Shown here: positions 1 through 8,494 of the stretch, piece after piece | Numbering within the stretch: the stretch's first letter is position 1 | Layout: every line of letters starts with the position of its first letter | Assembly (NCBI RefSeq): GCF_001650715.1 | Contig: NZ_LWQT01000010.1 | Span: 62,001 to 126,000, forward strand | Length of the DNA: 64,000 nt | Source: Paramagnetospirillum marisnigri | Lineage (GTDB): Bacteria > Pseudomonadota > Alphaproteobacteria > Rhodospirillales > Magnetospirillaceae | Direction of reading: 5' to 3' | Notes under the pieces: generated by a model | The model's database searches: none | The model's input: the letters and a program-made list of their open reading frames with translations, nothing else | Told to the model about the DNA's origin: nothing | Position numbers and translations under genes: made by a program

Positions 1-516
1 TCCCAGCACCACGGCTACCACCACGGCGCCGATGGCCCCGCCTCCCATCCAATGGGTCCAATGCGCGACGCTGGCGTCAGTGGGATCGGCCCCCGGAGTC
101 TGCTGCTGCCGCACGCCCTGGATCAGCACCAGGTCGCTGCGCTCACCCACCGAGATCACAAGGCTAAGGTCAACGGCCTCGACCATGGGCGCCCAGGCCA
201 GGGTGTAGACCCCTTCGCCATTGGTGGGGGCCGCGACTCCCCGCCATGGACCAGCCTCGGCCTCGATGGCGGCGTTCGCCACCGGCGCGTTGCTGTCGGC
301 TTCGGCCAAATAGAGCAGGCTGCCTCCCTCCGCCGATGGCACCAGCACGGCCTGGAACGCCTCGCCCTCGGCGCCAAAATTGGCCTTCTGCGCCGCTGGA
401 CCATGCGATGGCGCATTGGGGAGGCTATGGTCGATACCGTCATGGGCGAAGCTGCCCATGGAGGCAATGGCGAGGCCAGCCGCAAGGACGGCGGCGGAAA
501 ACAGGCGACGGGGCAT
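1..516 (-). CDS. Periplasmic part of a putative heavy-metal RND efflux adaptor (partial)
   Basis: The reverse strand is open from an ATG at 516 to the window edge, so only the first 172 residues are visible. It begins with a clear signal peptide (MPRRLFSAAVLAAGLAIAS), then a His-containing segment (AHDGIDHS), a beta-rich domain of about 90 residues, and a hydrophobic helix (GAIGAVVVAVVLG) near residue 160. The middle domain resembles the N-terminal domain that precedes the HlyD part of CzcB-type adaptors. A GGGAG-like Shine-Dalgarno lies about 7 nt upstream of the ATG. It follows a small His/Cys-rich exported protein (599-949, same strand), a usual arrangement in cobalt/zinc/cadmium or copper efflux operons. 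The HlyD domain itself is not in the window, so a separate periplasmic protein is also possible. Confidence 0.5.
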   Translation of the reverse strand, partial: MPRRLFSAAVLAAGLAIASMGSFAHDGIDHSLPNAPSHGPAAQKANFGAEGEAFQAVLVPSAEGGSLLYLAEADSNAPVANAAIEAEAGPWRGVAAPTNGEGVYTLAWAPMVEAVDLSLVISVGERSDLVLIQGVRQQQTPGADPTDASVAHWTHWMGGGAIGAVVVAVVLG

Positions 517-598
517 AGGAGGGCTCCCAAAGACTCATGGACGCTTCGCCGCGCCACGGGCGCGACGGCTCACCCGTCCGCGACGGGTTGGTGGAGCG

Positions 599-949
599 TC
601 AGAGTCTGGGAGGTTTGGCGGGCGGCCCGATGCTGGCGAGTTGGCGGATGGTCTGCTGGCCAGGCGCGCCGTGACTGATTTTCACCGGCAGGAGGACCTG
701 GATGTGAAAGCCCGATGGCAATGCGGCCACGCAGCATGATGACGCAAAGACGCAATGGCGCCCCTTGTCGTCATGAGAGGGGGCGTTCCTGTCGAGCAGG
801 CTCTGCTCCGCTCCGTCATGACAGGGATGGTCAATGAACGGCCGCGAGGGGGATTCGGCTTGGCCGTCATGGACATGCGCCGACGCCTGCCCGACGAAGG
901 CAAGCATCAACCCCATGACCAATACCACCAATGCGCACGCCGTTCTCAC
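599..949 (-). CDS. Small exported His/Cys-rich protein (CzcI/DUF2946-like)
   Basis: A 116-residue protein starting at a GTG (949) with a strong GGAGG ribosome site 8 nt upstream. Residues 1-24 form a signal peptide ending in GQASA. The mature part carries potential metal ligands in HVHDG, HPCHDG and RHCVFASSCCV, and then a short hydrophobic stretch. Small exported proteins of this kind often head heavy-metal RND efflux operons, where they are proposed to sense or buffer metal. The next gene downstream (516-1) fits that arrangement. I see no catalytic motif. The family label is from recall; the signal peptide and Cys/His pattern are directly visible. Confidence 0.6.
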   Translation of the reverse strand: MRTACALVVLVMGLMLAFVGQASAHVHDGQAESPSRPFIDHPCHDGAEQSLLDRNAPSHDDKGRHCVFASSCCVAALPSGFHIQVLLPVKISHGAPGQQTIRQLASIGPPAKPPRL

Positions 950-1099
950 TTAAGGCGCCTCCCATTCCATGGCGTCATGAAGCGTCGTCGGCGGCCCCCG
1001 TGTCAACGGTTCCGGACTGAATCATCAAAAATTCTCCAGGCGGGGGGGCTCGCCGGGCTAGACTGACGCGAGAGAGGCCACCCGATCGCGGGTCCGTCC

Positions 1100-1849
1100 A
1101 TGCAAGGCCCCATTGTCATGATCGAGCCCATCCTGCTTACCGCCGCCCGCGTCATCACGTTCAGCCAGTCGACCTGCCTGACCAATGCCAGCGGCTTCTT
1201 TTTTGAACGCGATGGCCGTCTGTACCTGGTGACCAGCCGACACGTCCTGTGCGATCCCGCCACCCGTCATGCCCCCGATCGGATCGAGATCGAGCTTCAC
1301 ATCAATCCGGACAATCTCGCCGAATCGACCGGGTTCTCCATACCCCTTTATCGGGACGGGCAGGGGCTGTGGAAGCAGGGGGCGGATCATTCCGGCGATA
1401 TCGACGTGGCGGTGATTGAACTTGATCGGGCGGCACTGCCATCCACCATGGTCTACCGGGCCTTCACCCCCGAACATCTGCTCGATTGCCTGGATCGGGT
1501 GGAAGTGGGCGAGCCGTTGCTGGTGGTGGGCTTTCCGCTGGGCTTCCATGACGCCTTGCATCACATGCCGGTGGTTCGGCAAGCCATCATCGCCTCGTCC
1601 TTCGGCCTGCGTTTCCAGGGGATGGGATATTTCCTCAGCGACGCCAGAACCCATCGCGGCACCAGTGGGGCTCCGGTGGTCATGCGGGTGACGCACCCCA
1701 ATCCCCGGCAGAGCGAATTGCCGTGGATGCTGTTGGGGGTGCATTCAGCGCGCCTGGATGTCGGGACCCGGGATCTGGCGCTGGACGAGGCGCTGGGGCT
1801 CAATTGCGTCTGGTATACCGACATCCTGATGGCCTTGACCGCCGACTGA
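1100..1849 (+). CDS. Trypsin-like serine protease domain protein
   Basis: A 249-residue protein with a trypsin-fold catalytic triad: His48 in TSRHVL, Asp102 in GDIDVAVIE and Ser189 in HRGTSGAPVV. The triad spacing and the GFPLG strand match HtrA/trypsin-like peptidases. No signal peptide, transmembrane helix or PDZ domain is visible, so it probably acts in the cytoplasm as a stand-alone protease domain. The start is uncertain: ATG 1100 has no good ribosome site, and ATG 1118 (MIEPILL) has a weak AAGG. It stands alone, with the divergent efflux genes to the left and a converging small operon to the right. Its substrate cannot be inferred. Confidence 0.75.
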   Translation: MQGPIVMIEPILLTAARVITFSQSTCLTNASGFFFERDGRLYLVTSRHVLCDPATRHAPDRIEIELHINPDNLAESTGFSIPLYRDGQGLWKQGADHSGDIDVAVIELDRAALPSTMVYRAFTPEHLLDCLDRVEVGEPLLVVGFPLGFHDALHHMPVVRQAIIASSFGLRFQGMGYFLSDARTHRGTSGAPVVMRVTHPNPRQSELPWMLLGVHSARLDVGTRDLALDEALGLNCVWYTDILMALTAD

Positions 1850-1883
1850 GATGCCGCCGTCCATCCCCGGTCCCGGACAGGGG

Positions 1884-2219
1884 TCAGTCCGGGGCTTGCG
1901 CCATCGCCACCGGCGAGAAAAACGTGGAATCGGTCAAGGTCATGGCGGAGATGATGCGTGTCTCTCCCTGGCCGTCCAGGCATCTCAACCGCACATGGAC
2001 CAGTCCGTCGACGGTGGTCCAGATGCGGGCGACTTCCCAGACCCTGTCGAACCGGTCATGAACCTTGCGGAAGCGATCGCCAAGCCGCAAGGGCGGGGGA
2101 TTTCGCCCCAGTTGCATGAATTTCGACACAATGCGGCCGGCCAGGGTCGTCAGGCCCGCATCCGGCGTCCTGATCGCCAGGGATTGGTCGATGGTGGTGC
2201 CGCGAGATCGGGCCATCAT
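1884..2219 (-). CDS. Hypothetical protein, second gene of a two-gene operon
   Basis: A 111-residue protein with no signal peptide or membrane segment and no family I recognise. The middle is rich in Arg and aromatic residues (RFRKVHDRFDRVWEVARIWTT). Its ATG overlaps the stop of the upstream 65-residue ORF in an ATGA tetranucleotide (2216-2219), a strong sign of translational coupling, and this is the main reason to accept both ORFs as real. Codon choice is GC-rich at third positions like the neighbours. Function unknown. Confidence 0.55.
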   Translation of the reverse strand: MMARSRGTTIDQSLAIRTPDAGLTTLAGRIVSKFMQLGRNPPPLRLGDRFRKVHDRFDRVWEVARIWTTVDGLVHVRLRCLDGQGETRIISAMTLTDSTFFSPVAMAQAPD

Positions 2220-2413
2220 TGGATACGCCCTTGCGTCATTCTGATGAGCGCCAGCATGGCCGTCATCTCGATTCCGTCCCGCGCCATCAGGCGATGGATG
2301 ATGGGATCGCGCAGGACATCAACCAGCAGCGGTTCGCTACCACCGCTGAATGCAGCTTGATAGCCTGGCGGCGAGGCCCGGGGTGGAGCGGTTTTCGTCC
2401 ATGGGTGCGACAT
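2216..2413 (-). CDS. Hypothetical small protein, first gene of a two-gene operon
   Basis: A 65-residue soluble protein with a good ribosome site (CAGGAG, 8 nt before the ATG at 2413). The C-terminal half (RDPIIHRLMARDGIEMTAMLALI) looks like a short helical module, of the sort seen in small alphaproteobacterial proteins of unknown function. It overlaps the next gene by 4 nt. Its promoter region is the unusually AT-rich stretch at about 2505-2660. I do not recognise the family. Confidence 0.55.
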   Translation of the reverse strand: MSHPWTKTAPPRASPPGYQAAFSGGSEPLLVDVLRDPIIHRLMARDGIEMTAMLALIRMTQGRIQ

Positions 2414-2744
2414 GATGGCGTCTCCTGGGTGTGACCGCGCACGGAGGGCGTGTTGTTTGCGATTGGGGATGGATGTGTGTCAGGGGTTGGTTCTTGGACG
2501 TGCCGTAACCGTCGATGCGCGAATATTTTTGTTTGTATTGTTTTGGTGTTGCGTGATGGGTGTTAATTATTTTGATGATTATTTATATGCGCCCATCGCG
2601 CTGATGCGTTGATTATACACCGTGTCGCCGCTTTGTGTGTGGATATTTAATTATCTATGAGTCCCGTGTCGGGGGAACCGCTCCGGCCCGGTCGTCTCCG
2701 TCAACGACCGGGGTCATTCGCAGGCCAATCGGTCGGTTGTTTCC
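2414..2744. other. Gene-free interval with AT-rich island and a stem-loop
   Basis: This 331-bp gap holds the upstream region of the small operon ending at 1884 and the downstream region of the D-lactate dehydrogenase gene. Bases of about 2505-2660 are strikingly AT-rich (runs such as gttaattattttgatga) compared with the GC-rich surroundings. A perfect 9-bp stem-loop lies at 2687-2712. The only ORF here (2412-2612, plus strand) shows no coding character. Confidence 0.6.
2687..2712 (-). terminator. Stem-loop downstream of the dld operon
   Basis: CCCGGTCGT pairs perfectly with ACGACCGGG across an 8-nt loop. It lies about 32 nt past the dld stop codon. No U-run follows on the minus strand, so intrinsic termination is not certain; an mRNA-stabilising hairpin is the alternative. 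Confidence 0.4.
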
Positions 2745-5558
2745 CTATCGGCTGGCGCGGTCCAGCAGGGTCACGATGGAGCGATAGGGCACTCCGGCAT
2801 GGTCGGCCAGGCCGATCTCGCAGGTGCGGTTGGAGGAATAGCCCGCCTCGCATCCGGCCGGGACCTGATCGGCCAGCTTGCGCAGCGCATGGTCGTTGAG
2901 CTCGGGATGGGTGAAGCCCTTGTCACCGGCGAAGCCGCAGCAGCCCACGGCTTCCGGCACTACGGCGGTCTCGGCGCAGGCCTTGGCGAGGCCCAGCATC
3001 TTGTCGTCGAGGCCCATCTTGCGGGCACCGCAATTGACATGGACCAGCACCGGGGCGGCCTGCCTGGAGAGTTTCAGGCGCGGCATCACCGCGTCATGCA
3101 GGAACTCCACCGAATCCAGCACCTTGAGCCGCTCACCGAGATAGGTCTTCATGCGCCAGGAACAGGCCGAGGCATCCATCACCACCGGCAGCCGCCCGTT
3201 ATCGGAGGCCTTCATCAGGGCGGCCTCCAGGTCGGACGCCTTGCGGTCGGCGGCGTCCTGCAGTCCCTTGCTCTCGAAGGCCTGGCCGCAGCACAGGGAG
3301 TCCAGTCCCTCGGGCACCACCACCTTGTATCCCGCCCGCGCCAGCACCCGGCTCATGACCGTGGGCAGCGAGTCCTGCTCGGGGTCGCCCGAGGCCGGAC
3401 CCATGGTCCGGGCGGCGCAGGTGGGGAAATAGACCACCGCCTCGCCATCAGCGGGGCCGGAGGCGAGGGTGTAATGGGCGGCGGTGGGGAGGGCCTCGCT
3501 CAGCTTGGGCATGGAGCCCACCAGCTTGCGGGCCGCGCCCGCCAGGGCGGCCATGGATTTCGGCCCGGCCACTCGGCTGACCAGGGCGCAAGCGCCCAGT
3601 CCCAGGCGGGTGGCGGTCATGGCGCCGCCATAATGGCGGCTCATCCACTCCCCGGCCGAGCGGGCGGCGGCGGGCAGGCGGCGGCCGCGCAGCGCCTTGG
3701 TCAGGCGGCCGGTCTCGATCCCCACCGGGCAGGCGGTGGCGCACAGCCCGCAGGCGGCGCAGGTGTCGATGCCCTGGTAATCGTAAAGGCGGCGCAGTTC
3801 GGTGGCGGGATCGCCCTTGGCGGCCAGGCGCGAAATCTCGCGCCAACTGGTGATGCGCTGGCGTGGGCTCAGGGTCATTCCGTGGCTGGGGCACATGCGC
3901 TCGCAAAAGCCGCATTCGATGCAGGTATCCACCAGGGAATCGGCGGCGGGCAGCGGCTTGAGATTTTCCAGATGGGCCTGGGGATTGGTGTCGAGCACCA
4001 CGCCGGGATTGAGCAGCCCGGCCGGGTCGAGCAGGCGCTTGATCTCCCACATCAGGGCGGTGGCGTCCTTGCCCCATTCCATCTCGACGAAGGGCGCCAT
4101 GTTGCGCCCCGTTCCATGCTCGGCTTTCAGGCTGCCGTCGTATTTCTTCACCACTAGCTCGCAGACTTCATCCATGAAGCGGGCATAGCGCTCCACCTCG
4201 GCCTTGGAGCCGAAATCCTGGGTGAAGACGAAGTGGAGATTGCCGTCCAGGGCGTGGCCGAAAATGATGGATTCGTGATAGCCGTGGGCGCGGCACAGCC
4301 GCTCCAGGTCGACGGTGGCATCGGCCAGCGCGGCGATGGGAAAGGCCACGTCCTCGATGATGACGGTGGTGCCCACCGGCCGCACCGCGCCGACGGCGGG
4401 GAACAGGCCCTTCCTGATCTTCCACAGCTTGCCGTATTCGTAGGGATCATGGGTGAAGGCGGGGGCGAACAGGGTGGTCACCGCCGCCAGACTGGCGCCG
4501 ATGGCGGCGATATTGGCGTCCAGTCCGGCGGAATCCTCGGCCCGGGTCTCCACCAGCAAGGCGGTGACGCCCTCGGCCAGACCGACGATCTGGGCGGGCA
4601 TGCCGGGCTTGTCCTCCACCGAGCGCAGGCTGGCGCGGTCCATCAGTTCCACCGCCGAGACCGGGGCGGATTTCAGCAGCACCACGGCGCGGCAGGCCTC
4701 GGCGATATCGGGGAACAGCAGCAGGGCGCTGGCCTTGTGGGCGTGCTCGGGCACGGTGCGGTAGGTGATCTCGGCGATGAAGCCCAGCGTGCCTTCCGAG
4801 CCGATCAGCAGATGGGTCAGGATGTCCAGGGGATCGGTGAAATCCACCAGGGCGTTGAGGCTGTAGCCGGTGGTGTTCTTGATGGCGAATTTGCGCCGGA
4901 TGCGCTCGCGCAGGGTCTCGTCGGCCTGGACCCGCCTGCCCATGGCGTCGAGCGAGTCCAGCAAGGCGGCGTGGCTGGCGCGGAAGGCGGCGGTGCTGGC
5001 GGCATCGCCGGTATCCACCAGGGTGCCATCGGCCAGCACCAGGCGCATGGACATCACGGTCTGATAGGAATTGTCCGCGGTGCCGCAGCACATGCCGCTG
5101 GCATTATTGGCGGCGATGCCGCCGATCTTGCAGGAATCGATGCTGGCCGGGTCGGGGCCGATCTTGCGGGCGAAGGCGGCGAGGCGGCGGTTGGCCTCGG
5201 CGCCGATGACGCCGGGTTGCAGCCGGATGCGCTTGCCCTGGTCCTCGACCACCGCCTGGGTCCAGCCGGTGCCCAGGATCATCAGCACCGAATCGCTGAC
5301 CGCCTGGCCCGACAGCGAGGTTCCGGCGGCGCGGAAGGTGACGGGGGCGCGGTGGCGGCGACAGGCGGCCAGCACCGCCATGACCTCGGCCTCGTCGGCC
5401 ACTTCCACCACCAGTTTGGGAGTCAGTCGGTAGAAGCTGGCATCGGTGCCGTAGGCGAGGCGCTTCAGGGGATCGGTGATCAGTCGGGCGGCGGGAATCG
5501 CCCCGGCGAGGTCGCGCAGCAGGGCGTGGGTATCGGTGGCGGTGGCGACGTGGTTCAT
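2745..5558 (-). CDS. dld: FAD/Fe-S D-lactate dehydrogenase, Dld-II type (fused GlcD-GlcF architecture)
   Basis: A 937-residue protein that fuses a flavin oxidase to an Fe-S electron-transfer module. The FAD-binding PCMH domain has PVTFRAAGTSLSGQ (residues 72-85) and the GGIAANNASGM segment. The FAD-linked oxidase C-domain follows, with HGTGRNMAPFVEMEWG. Two 4Fe-4S motifs lie near residues 545 (CIECGFCERMCP) and 596 (CAACGLCATACP). The C-terminal part has CCG-type cysteine motifs (FPTCAARTMG, CCGQAFESKG, HVNCGARKMG, CCGFAGDKGF). Length and architecture match Shewanella Dld-II, which oxidises D-lactate to pyruvate and passes electrons to quinone. It overlaps lutC by 4 nt (ATGA) and is the last gene of the lutABC-dld operon. 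A glycolate or other 2-hydroxyacid substrate cannot be excluded, but the neighbours favour lactate. Confidence 0.88.
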   Translation of the reverse strand: MNHVATATDTHALLRDLAGAIPAARLITDPLKRLAYGTDASFYRLTPKLVVEVADEAEVMAVLAACRRHRAPVTFRAAGTSLSGQAVSDSVLMILGTGWTQAVVEDQGKRIRLQPGVIGAEANRRLAAFARKIGPDPASIDSCKIGGIAANNASGMCCGTADNSYQTVMSMRLVLADGTLVDTGDAASTAAFRASHAALLDSLDAMGRRVQADETLRERIRRKFAIKNTTGYSLNALVDFTDPLDILTHLLIGSEGTLGFIAEITYRTVPEHAHKASALLLFPDIAEACRAVVLLKSAPVSAVELMDRASLRSVEDKPGMPAQIVGLAEGVTALLVETRAEDSAGLDANIAAIGASLAAVTTLFAPAFTHDPYEYGKLWKIRKGLFPAVGAVRPVGTTVIIEDVAFPIAALADATVDLERLCRAHGYHESIIFGHALDGNLHFVFTQDFGSKAEVERYARFMDEVCELVVKKYDGSLKAEHGTGRNMAPFVEMEWGKDATALMWEIKRLLDPAGLLNPGVVLDTNPQAHLENLKPLPAADSLVDTCIECGFCERMCPSHGMTLSPRQRITSWREISRLAAKGDPATELRRLYDYQGIDTCAACGLCATACPVGIETGRLTKALRGRRLPAAARSAGEWMSRHYGGAMTATRLGLGACALVSRVAGPKSMAALAGAARKLVGSMPKLSEALPTAAHYTLASGPADGEAVVYFPTCAARTMGPASGDPEQDSLPTVMSRVLARAGYKVVVPEGLDSLCCGQAFESKGLQDAADRKASDLEAALMKASDNGRLPVVMDASACSWRMKTYLGERLKVLDSVEFLHDAVMPRLKLSRQAAPVLVHVNCGARKMGLDDKMLGLAKACAETAVVPEAVGCCGFAGDKGFTHPELNDHALRKLADQVPAGCEAGYSSNRTCEIGLADHAGVPYRSIVTLLDRASR

Positions 5559-6226
5559 GGACGGGCTCCCTCGGGTCCGACCAGCAGCACCACCAGCTCC
5601 TTGGGGCCGTGGACGCCATAGGCCAGGGTCTGTTCGATATCGGCGGTCTTGCTGGGGCCGGACACCAGCAGGGCATTGGTGGGCATGGCGGTGGCCCAGC
5701 CCTGGGCGCGGATGGTCTCGGCCAGGGAATCGGTCAGGTCGGCTTCATTGACCAGCGCCACATGGATGGGCGGCAGCAGGCTCATCAGCCGGGGCTCGTC
5801 GGGCGTCGGCCACAGCACCAGCGAACCGGTCTGGGCGATGCCGCCCCGCGCCGTGGTCAGGGCGGCGTCGGCCTGGTGGACCAGCACCTCCTTCAAATCC
5901 TCGACGCTGCGGTCATAGGCCAGCAGCGCCGGGCCGCCGTCGCTCCAGGCGTCGGACAGGCGACGCCCGGCCTCGGTGGCGGGGGCGTAGAGCAGGGTGC
6001 GCGCGCCCTTGTTGCCCAGGATGGACAACAGCCGTTCCGGCCAGCTTTCGTCGGTGACCTCGTGGACCTCGGCGTGGGAGGCTTCCAGCATGGCCTTGAA
6101 CCGGGCCTTGCGCTCGGACCCGAAAGCGGGCGGTGTCCAATCGGGGCGCGGCGGCGCCGGGCGCTTGGGCGCGGATTTGAGACGGGCGAGGATGCGGTCG
6201 CGGGCGCTGGCATTGGCGTCAGTCAT
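5555..6226 (-). CDS. lutC: L-lactate utilisation protein LutC/LldG
   Basis: A 223-residue LUD-domain protein, the third subunit of the LutABC (LldEFG) L-lactate oxidising complex. The N-terminus is Arg/Pro-rich (RILARLKSAPKRPAPPRP), as is usual for LutC. The LUD core has the GIAQTGSLVL segment near residue 135, which also occurs in LutB as GISGVNFAIAETGSLVL. The gene overlaps lutB by 8 nt and dld by 4 nt, so the four genes are very likely co-translated. No membrane or signal segment is present; the complex is cytoplasmic. The enzymatic role of the subunit itself is not settled in the family. Confidence 0.88.
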   Translation of the reverse strand: MTDANASARDRILARLKSAPKRPAPPRPDWTPPAFGSERKARFKAMLEASHAEVHEVTDESWPERLLSILGNKGARTLLYAPATEAGRRLSDAWSDGGPALLAYDRSVEDLKEVLVHQADAALTTARGGIAQTGSLVLWPTPDEPRLMSLLPPIHVALVNEADLTDSLAETIRAQGWATAMPTNALLVSGPSKTADIEQTLAYGVHGPKELVVLLVGPEGARP

Positions 6227-7652
6227 GGGAGAACCCCTTCTCGCGGGCCAGTTGGTGCAGGCTCTTGGCCGCGAATTTCGGTTTTGTCCGCACGGCGGTC
6301 CAGGTTCTCAGCATGGGGGCCGAGGCGGGCATCAGATTACCGAACCAGCCCAGCGCCCGGCTGGCCAGCCCATAGAGCGCTGGCGAGGAATACAGGGCCT
6401 TCCAGCCCGCCCAGCCCAGGCTGTCGGCCAGCGTGGCGGAGCTGCCGCCGCCCTTGACCGCGTCGCTGCTGGGCTTGACCGCCTCGGTGCGCAATCTGGC
6501 CAGCAGGTCGGGAATGGGAATCTGCACCGGGCAGACCTCGGCGCAGGCGCCGCACAGGGTGGAGGCGTGGGGCTGGTCCCCGGCGCAGTCGAGGCCTTCC
6601 AGCTGCGGCGTCAGGATTTTCCCGATGGGGCCGGGATAGGTGAAGGTATAGGTGTGGCCGCCGACGCGGGTATAGACCGGGCAATGGTTCATGCAGGCGG
6701 CGCAGCGGATGCAGCGCAGCGTGTCGGCCAGTTGGGTATCGCCGTAGACCTTGGACCGGCCATTGTCCAGCAGCACCAGATGGACCTCCCTCGGCCCATC
6801 CTTTTCGCCCGGCTTGCGCGGCCCGCTGATCATGTTGACATAGGTGGTGATGGGCTGGCCGGTGGCCGAGCGCGGCAGCAGCGACAGCAGCGGCGCCACG
6901 TCCTCGAGGCGCTCGATCACCTTCTCGATGCCGGTCACCGCGATATGAACCGGGGGCAGGGTGGTGGACAGCCGCCCATTGCCCTCATTCTCGATCAGCA
7001 CCAGACTGCCGGTCTCGGCAATGGCGAAATTGACCCCGGAAATCCCGGCCTGGGCATCGGCGAAGCGGCCGCGCAAGGCCCGGCGCGCGGCGGCGGTCAA
7101 TTCGTCCACATTCTCGGTATAGCCGAGGCCCTCGATCTTGTCGGCGAACAGCTCGGCGATCTCGCCCTTGTTCATATGGATGCAGGGCATGACGATGTGG
7201 GATGGCGCCTCGCCCGCCAGCTGGATGATGTATTCGCCCAGGTCGGATTCCACCGGGATGACGCCGTTGGCCTCCAGGAAGGCGTTGAGATGCATCTCCT
7301 CGGTGACCATGGACTTGCCCTTGATCACCCGCGTCGCCCCGGCTTCGCGCAGGATCCCCAGCACGATGGCGTTGGCTTCCTCGGTGGATTCGGCCCAATG
7401 GACGGTGACGCCGTTGCGGGTCAGGTTGGCTTCCAGCCGTTCCAGCAGTTCCGGCAGCCGGGCCAGGGCATCGGCGCGGATGGCGGCGCCCCGGGCGCGC
7501 AGGGTCGCCCATTCCTCGGGATCGGCGAACTGGGCGGCGCGCTTGGTCATCAGCCCGTCCATGGCGCGGCGGAAATTGGCCCGCAGCTTGGGGTCGTTCA
7601 GGGCGACATGGGCCTTGCCGGTGAAATCGGAGACGCGGGCTTCAGCGGCCAT
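6219..7652 (-). CDS. lutB: L-lactate utilisation iron-sulfur protein LutB/LldF
   Basis: A 477-residue protein with an N-terminal LUD domain and a C-terminal ferredoxin-like part. The first 4Fe-4S motif (CIRCAACMNHCPVY) lies near residue 314 and the second (CGACAEVCPVQIPIP) near residue 367, as in Bacillus LutB and Shewanella LldF. It is the central Fe-S subunit of the lactate oxidation complex that feeds electrons to the respiratory chain. It overlaps lutA by 11 nt at its 5' end and lutC by 8 nt at its 3' end. All expected cysteines are present and the length is normal. Confidence 0.92.
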   Translation of the reverse strand: MAAEARVSDFTGKAHVALNDPKLRANFRRAMDGLMTKRAAQFADPEEWATLRARGAAIRADALARLPELLERLEANLTRNGVTVHWAESTEEANAIVLGILREAGATRVIKGKSMVTEEMHLNAFLEANGVIPVESDLGEYIIQLAGEAPSHIVMPCIHMNKGEIAELFADKIEGLGYTENVDELTAAARRALRGRFADAQAGISGVNFAIAETGSLVLIENEGNGRLSTTLPPVHIAVTGIEKVIERLEDVAPLLSLLPRSATGQPITTYVNMISGPRKPGEKDGPREVHLVLLDNGRSKVYGDTQLADTLRCIRCAACMNHCPVYTRVGGHTYTFTYPGPIGKILTPQLEGLDCAGDQPHASTLCGACAEVCPVQIPIPDLLARLRTEAVKPSSDAVKGGGSSATLADSLGWAGWKALYSSPALYGLASRALGWFGNLMPASAPMLRTWTAVRTKPKFAAKSLHQLAREKGFSHD

Positions 7653-8391
7653 GGCAGCGCTCCATCAGGAATTGGGCGATATGGGTGCCGGAGAAGGGCT
7701 TGCGGGACTTCTCGGCGGCGCCGGTGATGTTCATCAAACAGCCGCAGTCGCCGGAAATCACCCGGGACGCTCCGGTAGCCTCGATGGAGGCGACCTTGTC
7801 GGTGACCATGGCGGCGGAGACCTCGGGCTGGCGCACCGCGAAGGCGCCGCCGAAGCCGCAGCATTCCGTCTCGCGCGGATTTTCCACCAGGGTGACATTG
7901 GCAAGCTGGCCCAGCAGCGCCTTGGGCTGGTCCACCACCTTGGCTTCGCGCTGGGAATGGCAGGACGGGTGCCAGGTGATGGTGACCGGGCGGCCCTTGT
8001 CCACCAGCCTGACCTTCAGCACATCCACCAGGAATTCGGTCAGTTCGAACACCCGGGCGGAAAACGCCACGGCGCGGGCGTGGTCGGGGGTGTTCTCGAA
8101 CAGCTCGGCATAGTGGGTCTTCATCATGCCGGCGCACGAGCCCGAGGGCACCACGATGGGCCAGTCTTCCGGGAAGGCATCCAGTTGCAGCCGCGCCACG
8201 GCGCGGGCTTCGTCCTGATGGCCGTTATTGCGCGCCGGTTGGCCGCAACAGGTCTGCTTTTGCGGAAACACCACCTTGAGGCCTTCGCGCCGCAGCAGCT
8301 CCATCCCGGCCAGACCGGCCTCGGGATAGAACAGGTCGATCAGGCAGGTTCCGAAAAAATAGACGGAGTCCGGGCGGATGCTGGCAGACAT
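7642..8391 (-). CDS. lutA: L-lactate utilisation protein LutA/LldE (CCG domain)
   Basis: A 249-residue protein with the paired CCG-type cysteine motifs of LutA: FFGTCLIDLF, TCCGQPARNNG, WHPSCHSQRE and ECCGFGGAFAV. These bind an Fe-S cluster in related heterodisulfide-reductase-like subunits. I place the start at ATG 8391 (MSASIRPDS) because GAGGGAG sits 5-7 nt upstream; the ATG at 8418 in the same frame has no such site. It is the first gene of lutA-lutB-lutC-dld. The leader region carries a GntR-type operator at 8466-8484 and an inverted repeat at 8443-8469, about 50-90 bp upstream of the start. Confidence 0.9.
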   Translation of the reverse strand: MSASIRPDSVYFFGTCLIDLFYPEAGLAGMELLRREGLKVVFPQKQTCCGQPARNNGHQDEARAVARLQLDAFPEDWPIVVPSGSCAGMMKTHYAELFENTPDHARAVAFSARVFELTEFLVDVLKVRLVDKGRPVTITWHPSCHSQREAKVVDQPKALLGQLANVTLVENPRETECCGFGGAFAVRQPEVSAAMVTDKVASIEATGASRVISGDCGCLMNITGAAEKSRKPFSGTHIAQFLMERCHGR

Positions 8392-8442
8392 GGGCGCTCC
8401 CTCAAGCGGTGCCGACATCGTTGGTCGGCCAGATACGGCTAG

Positions 8443-8469
8443 ACCATTTTACATGTTTCGTAAAGTGGT
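8443..8469. promoter_or_regulatory. Inverted repeat upstream of lutA
   Basis: ACCATTTTAC and GTAAAGTGGT form a 10-bp inverted repeat with one mismatch around a 7-bp centre. It overlaps the first bases of the 19-bp operator at 8466-8484 and contains a TTTACATG motif that recurs near pyc. It is probably part of a compound operator. Confidence 0.45.
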
Positions 8470-8484
8470 AAAATCTTTTGTCCA
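8466..8484. promoter_or_regulatory. Putative lactate-regulon operator upstream of lutA
   Basis: TGGTAAAATCTTTTGTCCA is an imperfect palindrome. Closely similar 19-mers occur at 9301-9319 (permease) and 12116-12134 (pyc/GntR). The consensus is TGGTAAAAnnnTTTnnCCA. GntR/FCD regulators such as LldR and PdhR bind short TGG/CCA palindromes, so the GntR gene at 11238-12023 is the likely binder. Confidence 0.6.
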
Positions 8485-8494
8485 GCTACTTCGA

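Noticed and set aside
2412..2612. 66-codon plus-strand ORF in the AT-rich interval
   Set aside because: No ribosome site, mixed composition, and it runs across the divergent promoter region of the minus-strand operon.
4233..7727. Long plus-strand ORFs opposite dld, lutC and lutB
   Set aside because: Gly/Gln/His-rich shadows; the minus strand carries clear Fe-S and FAD motifs.
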